From NCBI GenBank assembly GCA_940337035.1, contig OW679202.1, positions 49,245,763 through 49,309,762 of the forward strand: a stretch of DNA of 64,000 nt. The letters run 5' to 3'. The position numbers and the translations under genes are program-made. Of the stretch, positions 1 to 10,606 are shown in pieces (position 1 is the stretch's first letter; the number at the start of each line of letters is the position of its first letter). Below the pieces are notes generated by a model. The model saw only the letters and a program-made list of their open reading frames with translations, made no database searches and had not been told where the DNA came from. The DNA comes from Agriotes lineatus. Lineage: Eukaryota; Arthropoda; Insecta; Coleoptera; Elateridae.

Positions 1-2100
1 GTATTGTATTAAGTAAGCTAGTTCGACAACAATAAAGAATATAGTGGCACATAAAAATTTCAAAGACAACTAATAGATATGCGTCTCTCTTTAATCACTC
101 TGTATGTGGCAAATATTGGAGATAAATCTGGGTCCACGCCAATTGAGCACCAAGCTCTAGATGTAATAAATGTAGACCGGCGAACTGAGCACCAGGCAGA
201 TCAGGTACCTTTTCAAAGCGACCCTTTGAGACAGGCGAATTCAGCACTTTCACCTCTGTCCACTTTGCAATGTTAATCTTTTTATTTCAATTTATAATTA
301 TTATTAGCACACAATTCAAATTTTAACGATATCATTAAAAACCAATTTGTAACTCGTTTGGTATTGGGAAACCTCATCATCAAAATTGTATTTTTCTCCG
401 AAACACATCTATTATTTGCGATAAATGAAATAATATAAATTATGATTTTTCTGAATATACACTGCAATGTAATAACATAATAATTGCTAATAAATTTTTT
501 AAATAAAATAAGGCCTACTATGACTTTTTGATTTTTATCTGGCCGAGAAAGATAACTGTTTGCATTAATTCAGCACCTGATAACTTGTTAGTTTGTTAAT
601 GAACAAACTAGTAATACAGTGCGCAATTGGCTAATCTAAAGTGCTCAATTGGTCGGTCTCCGTTTGGTCCTTGGTGCTCAATTGGTGTGTCCGGCAACGG
701 TATATATTTTTACCTGGAGTAGTAAAGTGCTCAATTGGTGCCCGTCCATAAATCTACACAACCAAGAAAATTCGCATTTTTTATATACTTTTCCTTTGTA
801 CATTTGTTAAAATTTAATATAAAACAACTGAAATATTATATTTTGAAAGAATTTTGGCACAGTTAGTGGCTTAGATTTATCGGTACAAAGTTAAGTAGTT
901 TCGGAATTGTGTTAGCTGCAATAATTATGTGTATGTAAGAGCGCAAAGTAGGTAATATTTTGTTCCTCAAATATGAAGATTGAATTGCGAGCGATGTAAT
1001 CTGTATGAACAACGAACCAAAAAATTGCATTACTGAACAATTATAATATGTTAGTTCGATAAAAATTACATTCAAACCACTTTTTATTATTGTTATTTAC
1101 TATATGACGCATTCATCATTGAGGTTATTATTGAAACAGATAGAATTGACTCTATGTGTACGGCTTCTAGAGGAATAATTGAACGGAATGCAAGCTCCAA
1201 ATTAACTGGAAATTCAAGTCTTTATTAAGCCAACTGCGATATTGGTTTGTCAATGATTTTTAAAAATGTCAGCACTCTAACGACAAAAGTAGGTCTGTGG
1301 AAGTAACATTCCTGAGAATGAATGCTGGAATGTTATCAGGTCCAGTAGTACTTTTTGGTTTAACTTTCTTGTCACTAAATTCATTAATATTTAAATGACT
1401 GTAGAGATTACCTTCCATAATACCGTGTGATATGAATACATTTCATAGATTCTCTAAAAGGAGACTATGTACTGCAATGGTATGATGTGATAAATATAAT
1501 GACATGATTATTTTAATTGTAATTACTACTACCTGCACACTTATTTTTATTGAGGTCAAATTTTAGACTGACTAAAATTAATTCTGTTTTGACTGGGTTC
1601 GTTAAGACTTCCTTTTAGTTGGAAAAAATATCTGCTTGAAATTTGTAGCAACGCCTTATTAGTAGGCATCCAACTAAACTTTGTTCTTACCTGTCTGAAA
1701 GGGTTCACTTAATCCTTAGGTAACAATCAGCAGACGTCGCAGAAATCGTATTGAAATCGTTTAGTTCTCGTTAATATTGATGCAGTTTTATACAAACATT
1801 TATTTTTCTAGAATTGTCTCCAAACAAACATGTTGCTAATTCTTATGCTATTAACATTTTTTATGTCTAGGTATTTAACAAATATTACGAGATCTAATCT
1901 TATCAAAATAGCAAGAAATGTCCGGTCTAAAGGACAATCCCGAAATAATCTACGCCTTCTCGACTGGCTACCGAAAAACTTTTTTTATTACAACCATTCT
2001 GGGTGGGCTAGGCTTGTAATCACCCAATATTGTCGTAATCTCGTTCTATCGTGTAATAAAAGAAACCTGGGTATCACCCGATAGAAACACCCGCAACCAG
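1..2100. other. AT-rich intergenic DNA without a recognisable gene
   Basis: Both strands carry only short, stop-broken open frames with no recognisable domain. Apart from the repeated motif cluster at 139-738 I see nothing structured here. It is probably old decayed repeat DNA upstream of the first LINE remnant. Confidence 0.6.
139..738. repeat. Possible inverted-repeat element marked by CAATTGAGCAC motifs
   Basis: CCAATTGAGCACCAA at 139-153 and a variant at 185-194 face the opposite orientation, GTGCTCAATTGG, at 641-652, 671-685 and 727-738, with a one-base variant at 619-630. The flanks also match roughly: sequence left of 139 resembles the reverse complement of sequence right of 738. This is the layout of a ~600-bp element with composite inverted ends. 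No target-site duplication was found and no family is recognised. Confidence 0.35.
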
Positions 2101-2139
2101 ATCGACCATATCCAAATAGATTAAAGACGTACAAGTATA

Positions 2140-3965
2140 GCTGATACGAGCAGCTACCGAGGAGCAAATTGCAACTCGGAACAGATTTTGGTTAAAGTAA
2201 AATCCAGACAAAGGATGCGTAATAAAAAATGTGAAGTAATGATGGTAACCAACAGAGAGTGCAACCAACGAAAAACTAAGAACGAGGAGATGCAGACACT
2301 AAATATCAACAATGTCATAAAACTTCTAAATAGAAACACGAGTGATATGGACATGCAGGAGAAGTGGAAAGGCATAGTGGCATCGACAAAGAATGTAGAG
2401 AAGCACATAAAAAAAGAGACGAAGCCAAAAAAATGCTACGGAAAAAATTTAAGGCAAACACAGAAGCATACCAAATTAAGAGAAAACAGTCACAAAAGCT
2501 GTGCATAAAAAGAGGAATTAGAACAAGATTATAGCAACCAAAGTATAAGAACTTTTAACCGAAAGGTGAAATAACAAACAGTAGACTATCACGAAAGAAC
2601 AAATTTATGTAAAAACAAATAAAGTGCAGTAGTAGCAGATGATGAACGGATACTCAATAGATGCAACGAATAATTCGAGAAACTGCTAAAAGAAAATAAC
2701 AGTGGACAAGAAGAAGTAAGACAAAAAAGACAGCCAGTACTATGGCCAGCACCTAAACATAGCATGGCCATCGAAAGAAAAAGTGGAACAACAAATGGCT
2801 AAAGAACCAAAACTCTCCCGGACAAAACGAGGTGACAGCGGAACTAATTAGAAACGAAGAGAGAACATTTTTAAACAGAATACACAGACTACTACAGTCG
2901 ATATGGGCAGAAGAAAAAATGCCAGATGATTGGACAAACTCAACAATATGCCCCATATGCAAAGAACGACGACAAGGCCGAATGCAGAAATTTCAAACAA
3001 ATATTCTTAATAGGAGTTGTTTACAAAATAATGACTTCGATAACAGCGAAAAGAGTAAAGACGTATGCCGAAGAAATCTTAAGCGAGTACCTGTTAATCA
3101 GCGTTTAGAAGTGGAACATCGACAGCAAACAAAGGACAATGTGAGAAATCTAGAGAACCCATCAAAGCATTTTGAAGTGAAAAGGAGGATCAGGCAAAGT
3201 GACCTACTATCCACAACACTATTCAACGTAGTACTAGAGATATTGATAAAATAACCATAAACGACAGATGAAGTATTTATTACAGAACATGTCACTACTT
3301 AGGGTATGCAGACGACCTTAATTAGAAAAGAAAGCCAAAAATTCGGGATTGAAGGTAAATGAGGAAAAACTGAAGTCTATGATGTGACGAGAAATATAAG
3401 AAGAGAACAGAAAAACATAAGAATAAATAACAACACCTTTCAGAAAATACAAAATTTTAATACCTAGGAAGCACAATCACGAAAGACAACGAGACAAATG
3501 ATAAAGACAAGAATCGCAATGGGAAACAGAAGCTATTATGCAATGAAAAATATATTCCAATCAAACATTGTGTCACAAAACATAAAAAGGAACATACAAC
3601 AAAATAATAAAGCCAGTAGTTACATGCGCAAACGAATCCTAAAGCAAAAAACAAGAAAAACCTTAGAGTCTCCAAATCAAACATATTAAGACGAATATAC
3701 AGCTCAGTATAAGCAGGTGGAGAATGATGGACTCGAATGAACCACGAGCTAAGAGAGCTTAATGGAGTTCCGGATATAGTTGCCGCAATAAAGATACAGC
3801 GACTGAAATGGTTGGACTACGTAGTAATAATGACGAGCGATCGAAGTTCAAATAAAGCATACGATAGGAAATTAGAAGAAATGAGAATACAAGGTCGGCA
3901 CAGGAAAAGATGGAATGAAGATGTGGAAGAGGATATAAGAGTTATAAAAAGTGACAGGATGGAGG
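2140..3965 (+). pseudogene. Decayed LINE (reverse transcriptase remnant), plus strand
   Basis: Pieces of one LINE ORF2 can be followed through frameshifts and stops. At 2832-2950 there is an AELIRNEERTFLNRIH...WAEEKMPDDWTNS block. At 2970-3095 there is a KNDDKAECRNFK...VYKIMTSITAKR...TYAEEILSEY block (RT fingers). At 3170-3250 there is the VKRRIRQSDLL...LFNVVLE block, equivalent to the usual RQGDxLSPxLFN. A GYADD catalytic box lies near 3303. C-terminal blocks at 3498-3600 (IKTRIAMGNRSYYAMKNIF) and 3737-3950 (DIVAAIKIQRLKWL...RHRKRWNEDVEEDI) follow. The order is colinear with intact insect LINEs carrying an AP endonuclease and RT, so this is a dead copy. The clade is not resolved. It ends tail to tail against the next remnant near 3965. 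Confidence 0.8.
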
Positions 3966-6340
3966 AAAAAGGGTTTTTGCCATTCTCTTTGCGTCATTCC
4001 AGAATACTCTTCGTTTCTTCAAATATTCCGCTACTGTACTGTTCCATGTTTTCCTTGGTCTGCCTCTTTTCCTCTAGTGTGTTGATCTTGCCAGCTACAC
4101 TGTTTTTGTTTGTCTTCTTCCTTCCATCCGTATTAGATGCCCAAACCATTTCAGTTTCTGTCTTTCTATAATTTCTAAAATCGGATCTACTTTTAATTCT
4201 ACTCTTATTCTCTCTTCATTTCTTACTATATCCCTTTGTGTAACTGCTTTAATCGCTCTTAAGCATCTCATCTCTATTGCTTGTATTTTGCTCTTCGTTT
4301 GTGTGTTTAATACCCAACTTTCATAGCCATATGTTAAAATCGGTTTGAATACTGTGTTAAACACCGTTATTATTGTTCTCTATGAAAGCGTGTGATATAA
4401 TTGTGTCGTATTTTTATTCTACTATTGATTTCTGCTTCTTCTTTTCCATTTTTATGTATGTTTATTAGTATTTGAATGCTTTTACTGGTTCAATGACCTT
4501 TCCATCTAAATTAACTGTTATTTTTCTCTCGTTTATCCCTATTGTCATAATTTTAGTTTTTCAGCGTTGATTTTCATGTTTCTCTTAGTTAAAGCTATTT
4601 CCCAAATTTTTAAGTTTATTTGTTATCCTTTTTTATTTCCTGCGTATATTACCAAGTCATCAGCCAAGGCGTTTTCTGCTATTTCCACCATCTGCATATT
4701 TCTGTATTCTATTTGGAGTTTCTTTGTTTTCCTTTCAATTTCCTTTAAGACCTCGTCTAGCACTATATTGACAAGTGTAGGGCTAAGTACATCTCCATGT
4801 CTTAATCCTTCTTTAGTCAAAAAATCATCTCACTGCATACCACTTACTGTCACATAGGTTCTGGTATTCTTGAATGTGCTAGCAATTGTGTTTCTCAGTT
4901 TGGTATTTATTCCTCTATTTTAAGGCTATTCCATGTCAGCTGTCGTGGTATACAATCAAAAGCCTTCTCGATATCTGTAATGTACTTCAGTTGTTATTTT
5001 AGTTGTTTTTAGGATTCTTTCATATATCTTTAGCATGGTACTCAGTAGAGTAATACCTCTGCAGTGTTTACATTTGTCTCCCTTTTTATACAAAGGTAAT
5101 AATATTCCTACTTCTTAGTCCTAGGATACTTTTTGCTCGCTTCATATTTTGTTAAACAGCATGTTTAAAATTTCTATCCGATTTTCAACCATGTTTTTCA
5201 GCATCTCTGTTGTTATTCCGTCTTTTTCTGCCGCCTTGCCTCCTTTTTAATATGTTTATTGTTTCTACTATTTATTCTGTAGTTATTTCATCATTTTATC
5301 TAAATTCGTTATTTTCTGCATACATTTCACTTTCTTTCTCCCTTCTATTTGCCGCATCTATTGGTTCTGTGTTTAGTAATTCTTCGAAATATTTCTTCCA
5401 TCACGTCATTATATCTTCCTCATCTACTAGTACTCTTTCTTCTTTTGACTTTATATGAATATTTCAATGTTGTTCGCCTTTTCTTAGCCTTTTTAATACT
5501 CCATACAACAGTTTCTGGTTTCACGTACTATCTTTTTCCATTGCTTCTCCAAAGTCTTCACACGACTTTTGTTTTACACTCATATTCATTGTTATTAAAT
5601 TTAAAACTAACGTTTCAAGTAAATCAGATTTTAACTTAGTACGTCTCTGCTCATGTCACCTGTATTTTCCGAATTTTCTGCCTTTGCGCATTGCTTGATA
5701 ACGCAAATATGTGAACGGCCTTGCAAGTTCCTTTATCTTTATTCATTTGAACTCTGCCTTCAGAAGAGCTCGATATCTGTTTTTATTAATTAAACCCTAT
5801 ATATGAACTGCACTTAATAATTAATAGCTGTGTTTATTAATTAAGTTTTTATCTTACAAACTTTGAAAAATGTCGTGAAAGAATTTAATCTAATCACGTA
5901 AGTACACATGCATAAGGAAAAACGTTATGTTGCGCTAATCCTATTGTTTCTATTTCAGAATGTATTAAACAACTAATTTGTAATGATCCTTTAATATTAC
6001 TGATGAAGCCATCAAAAATGGCGAAACGTATAATTTTTTTAAATTTTGCTTCAAACTTTAATTAAAGTATATTCACGCCTATATGATTTTTATTTATCAT
6101 CAAAAATCATACATTTTAAATAATGTTTGACTAATTTTGTCCTAAATTTACTTATCTTTTATTTATATTTGATTTAGTTTCTTTTTTCCTTATTACATAT
6201 TTCTATTTTTACGAGAACCAGGTAGTGATCAGAGCATATTTCACAACTTCTTCTTACTATGGTGTTTTCTAATTACATTTACAAAAATGTCTGGCCACAC
6301 CTGCTCTATTCTGCCTTGAAATTATCGTAGGTTTTCGAAC
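3966..6340 (-). pseudogene. Decayed LINE (endonuclease tail, RT and C-terminus), minus strand
   Basis: Read right to left: an endonuclease-type CSDHYLVLVK block at about 6240-6210, a WWKKYFEELLNTEP linker near 5400, an RT block EGLRHGDVLSPTLVNIVLDE with ADD box at 4820-4660, and a C-terminal block YGYESWVLN...KIQAIEMRCLRAIK...LKWFGHLIRME at 4330-4110. A basic tail reaches ~3970. Frames change several times, so it is non-functional. The blocks resemble the element on the other strand at 2.1-3.96 kb, and the two are probably related families that meet 3' end to 3' end. The stretch 5640-6130 shows no coding trace and may be an insertion. Confidence 0.75.
6000..6027 (+). ncRNA. Hammerhead-ribozyme-like core (weak)
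   Basis: CTGATGA (6000-6006), a 5-bp stem GCCAT/ATGGC with a 5-nt loop, then GAAAC (6023-6027) reproduce the order of the hammerhead catalytic core around stem II. Such motifs are known in Penelope-like retroelements. One extra A lies between CTGATGA and the stem, and I could not find convincing stems I and III or a clear cleavage triplet. It may be a decayed copy or chance. Confidence 0.3.
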
Positions 6341-6399
6341 GTCTCTCTTTGCCATTAATAAACTTTTCTTGGAGATCATTCTATGTTTAGTAATCCAAA

Positions 6400-7119
6400 G
6401 GGTTGAAATCTGGAGAGTTTGAAGGCCATTTATTGGCCTTAATAGACAGAGACATGTTTTTCACTAAAAAATTTAAATTCTGCTAGCTTTATGGAATGGA
6501 AGACTGTTATACTGCGACTGTGTGATACTGTTAAGATTGTCATTTGTTCTAAAATTCCTTACGTTCCATCGTTGTTTTCCAATATTAAGGAGTCCAACTT
6601 GGCATGCATGTTTTTCGATTTGTTTTTTTGTAGCCACCCGGTATATTAAGAAAACTTTTAGAACGTATCTTTTTTATTACTAAATGTTACATTTAGCCGA
6701 GCAAGTTAATTCCGACTGAATTTACTGTGTGTCTTGTCTAAAATGTTCATATCGACGATCCTCTTTGTCCAATCGTTGATTTCAATTAGAGCTGTTTGTA
6801 GTATTCCTGTAGCTTTATTGCTTTCTCTGATTGACAGAATAGCAGCGTCATCAGCGAAGGAAACTATAATTTTTTTTCGAATGTAGTAATATCACGTATG
6901 TACAAGAGGTACAGGATCGGACATAACACTTCCTTGTTGTACTCTTATTTGAATTTTTTAAAATTTCGAATAAGCGTATTCTTGTTTCATTCTAAAATGT
7001 ATTTCGAAAGTATATGACTCCAAGATTTGTGAGTATTGCTTTAGGAGGATGATCAGTTTATAGTTTAAACTATTATGCTATGCCTTCCCAAACACTTGGG
7101 TTACATCTAGAAAGATTGT
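6400..7119 (-). pseudogene. Jockey-type LINE, 3' half (RT palm and beyond)
   Basis: From 7119 leftward the minus strand reads TIFLDVTQVFGKA (RT motif with the first catalytic Asp), HNSLNYKLIILLKQYSQI, then QQGSVMS...LYLLY at ~6930-6890 and FADDAAILS at ~6855-6830 (YADD-box equivalent). EINDWTKR follows, with fading homology to about 6400. Stops and frameshifts interrupt it. Its first residues, TIFLD, continue the broken 5' half that ends TIFL at about 10,607, so both belong to one Jockey insertion split by the 7120-10606 element. Confidence 0.75.
7108..7119. repeat. Left target-site duplication, TAGAAAGATTGT
   Basis: This 12-mer matches TAAAAAGATTGT at 10607-10618 with one mismatch. Both copies lie inside the same codons (Thr-Ile-Phe-Leu, minus strand) of the interrupted Jockey RT, which is what a target-site duplication predicts. 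Confidence 0.7.
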
Positions 7120-10100
7120 GAGGAAGAATAAATGTTTTGGCCTTACCTGGTGGCGAAAGTTGTAGTAGGTATTTTGCCGGCTGGTAACTATCGGTCTAAT
7201 GTGGCTAACTCGCCGAGAAGGGCCTGGGTTCTTTACGTCGCTTAATCCTTGCGTCGGACCACCACAAGGTAGAGAGATAATTCCATCAAATCGACCAGAT
7301 AAAAATAACGACCAATAAAATATCACAACTTTATTCAAATTGGTGAATACTAAAGTGCAAACACTCAAAACAAAAAAAATAGAAATACATCATCTATGTA
7401 TGTACATTAGGTGGGCGCGGCGTAAGCATAAACAAAATTACTCGTATAATTAAAAAAAACTAGCCGAGCAGGCACGGGCGCCGCAAAGGTAATAAATTAA
7501 AAAAAATACAATATCTATATATACAGGGTGCCCGAATTTCGTAGGGACAACATGGGTAACTTTTGTATTTGAAGAGATAGAGAGATGGTTAAATTAGCAA
7601 AAAGGTGCAGGTTTGAGAGCTCATTAAGAATCCATCTTTAAATTTTACTTGTCATGGCCCACTTGTCTGAAATTAAAAAAAAACAAAATCTTTTAATTTC
7701 GTTTATATGCCGTAACTTTTTCGTTAGTTAATATATTAAGATGCGATTTAAACTAATTTACGTGGTAATTTAAATACATTTATTGGCACTTAATAAAACC
7801 AATTTTATTTGTGCAAATTTTTAGTAATCTAATCTAACCTCAAAATTTTAATTTGGTACTGTGCTATTTTTTTGACCCTTTTAAGAGAGGATTTTTTCTG
7901 AATGCAATGATGTATTACATTATATGAAAACTTTTTAAAAATTTTGAAAAACAGCTTATTCTTTTTACAGGCAGAAATCACTAGTGCCACAATCACAATA
8001 ATTTTGTTTTTTATTTATTACGTTATCTGTGAAATTATGTTTCGAAACAAAAAGCACGCTTATCATCATACGTGCCTTCCAGTACAGTAGTGTCAGTGTG
8101 TTCCGTATGTTTGACGTGCAAGTTCTACGTTCTTGTAGCACTTAATATACGCACAAAATACATCATATTTTCAAAATTTTCCATTATACACTACTGACAG
8201 GCACGTATGATGATAAGCCTGCTTTTTGTTTCGAAACATAATTTCACAGATATCGTAATAAATAAAAAACAAAATTATTGTGATCATGGCCCTAGTGATT
8301 TCTGCCTGGAAAAGGAATAAGCTCAGTTTTTAAAAATTTTGAAAAAGTTTCCATATCATGTAATACATTATTGCAATCAGAAAAAAATTCTCTCTTAAAA
8401 GGGCCTAAAAAATTGCACGGTACCAATTTAAAATTTTGAGGTTAGGTTAGATTACTAAAAATTTACACAAATAAAACTGGTTTTATTAAGTGCCAATAAA
8501 AGTATTTGAATTACCATGCAAATTAGTTTAAATCGCATCTCAATATCTTAAGTAACAAAAAAGTTACGGCATATAAAAGAAATTAGGAGATTTTGTTTTT
8601 TTTAAATTTTAGACAATTGGACCATGGCAAGTAAAATTTGAAGATGGATTCTTAATGAGCTTTCAAACCTGCACCTTTTTGCTAATTTAACCATCTCTCT
8701 ATCTCTTCAAATACAAAAGTTACCCATGTTGTCCCTACGAAATCCGGGCACTCTGTATAGAGGTCCCAGAGCGGTCACAAGTAATACCCCGGTACAGAGC
8801 AATGCAAGCTTATTCTGGCCAACGTTTAGCCCCGAAGATTAGCTCTAATTGACGTTAAAACGTTACTCAAAAATTTCTAGCTGTCGGAGCAACGTACGTT
8901 TAGTATGGCCATACGAAAAACGTCGAGGTTCCTAGTAAGGAAAGACATCAGGGTATCCACGAATTCTATAGCAAGAACTTGTATCTGCCCTTGACAGTTT
9001 GATACAGGCGTAAAATAAATAACCGGTTCGCGGAGACTTGAATTTGAACAAACGGCTCCCGTGAAGGGTTCACGCATCACTACCGTTGTATAATAACTAA
9101 CTTCACGCTATAACTTTCGAACGCAAATGGCGGAGTACACATTTCCAAAACAGCGCTAAGCCGTCAAACACAGCTATCGCATGCTACCGGGTAAGTAAAA
9201 ATCACCATTCTAATAAGATGCTATCAATGCTCGAAGTTCTATGACAATCTAATCTATAATTTGTAGGTCTCACAGAGAAGCAGCGGCTTGGGGCTAATTA
9301 TAACCGATAGCTCCCACACAATCGAGCCGAAGAACCGTTGTCCAGGACTCGGGTAAGCCTGATTAACTTTATTCAATAAACTGTAAAAAGTGACCGCACG
9401 AAATTTTGCGGCAGCCCTAACATATATCATAAATGAAAGCACTTACAAAAGGACGAGGCACACAACCTACCCTCGTACAAGCTGTGCCAATGATTCGCAT
9501 AGTCTAAGCAAAAGTATACAAAGGGTTACGATGGGTAAAGCATGCCCTAGTTTCTAACTATACGAAGCACGCAACTATTCTACTATAAGGTGCACCAGGC
9601 ACGACGGGCGATAACTATACCTTGCCTGAAGGAAAATACATCCAAATGTAACCTTTCCGTTTGCTTCCATGCAGTGTGGCGCACCAGGAGCAGCAGAGAG
9701 GTGAAGGTCACGGGAGCAGCTGCTAATAGCGGTGCAAGCTATGAAAGCCGAGGGTGGCTTGCAGGTGGGTGAGGTGCGGACGTGCGTAGTTTACTGGAGT
9801 TGCAAAATACACAGGAAATTCGTCAGTTTCGGGAGCCCAGATCGACAAAGTGGATTCCAGCAAAGTATCTCTCAAAGGGAGGTATTTAATCCCAACAGGA
9901 GGTGGCTAAAAACGTACAAGAATTCCCAAGTGAGCCCTCGAACAAGAAGATAGGGCCTTATCTTACCTAACGATGGCGTGAAGCCAGAAGGGGACGCACC
10001 AACGTTGACCCCAGAAATCCACGATAGCGATAGGACGTAAGTAAGCAACTATATAACAATTACGAACGTCCGAAACAAAGCATGAGTACTTCTAGGTCCT

Positions 10101-10606
10101 CCATAAAACTATTCGGAGATGAGCTCAACAAAAGGGCTCTCCGAAGCACTAAGCTGCAGGGGATAACCAACTAGCACGGCAATTTTGCTTGGAAAGAAAG
10201 CAGAATTTGACACCAGCTTTACAGGTCACAAGATAACAAAATTTTTGGGCAAGTGGAACCACAGAAAAACTTCCTGAAAGATATGACTGCAACATGAGAT
10301 GGCAAAGTTGTTCTAGCAGAGAATAGTTCATAATAAATGCATGTAAAGTTGCCTAACCACCAGTCTTTAATATTTGTAGAAATGGAGCCAAAAATAAATT
10401 TAATTAATGGAATCTGGCTAATTACTTTTTTGGGGTTGCATGCGAAACTATTTATTAATTATAATTAAATGTTTTAAAACTAAAACACAGCTAACTAGGC
10501 TTATCCTAATGCATGCAATATTACCGAAAAGCCACCTATTAATACTTAGGAATAAAAATTCGATTAGCAGATTTTTGCTAATACAGGGGAAGCTACAAAA
10601 GTACCG
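7120..10606. mobile_element. Unclassified 3.5 kb insertion inside the Jockey RT
   Basis: The 12-bp duplicated ends and the colinear Jockey halves on both sides define this 3,487-bp insertion precisely. It contains a complete foldback element (7524-8755) and about 1.8 kb (8760-10400) less AT-rich than its surroundings. No frame longer than ~80 codons is open and I recognise no protein. Its two ends do not form obvious inverted or direct repeats. A 12-bp duplication fits target-primed reverse transcription, so it may be a non-coding or truncated retroelement, but no poly(A) tail is visible. Confidence 0.55.
7524..8755. mobile_element. Foldback/MITE-like element with ~570-bp inverted arms
   Basis: The left end CAGGGTGCCCGAATTTCGTA reads back, with few changes, as the right end ...GAAATCCGGGCACTCTG. 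The whole left arm to about 8098 is mirrored from about 8189 on, leaving a ~90-bp unique centre. TA (7522-7523 and 8756-8757) flanks both ends, as a TA target duplication would. There is no coding capacity, so mobilisation would need a transposase in trans, probably of the Tc1/mariner superfamily judging by the TA. The arms have diverged slightly, so it is not recent. Confidence 0.75.

Noticed and set aside
8440..8455. GGTTAGGTTAG as insect telomere repeat
   Set aside because: Only two units, and mirrored in the other arm of the foldback element, so part of that element.
9590..9953. Overlapping plus-strand frames in the less AT-rich part of the 3.5 kb insertion
   Set aside because: Only 60-73 codons, no domain and no family resemblance. 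Open length is explained by lower AT content.
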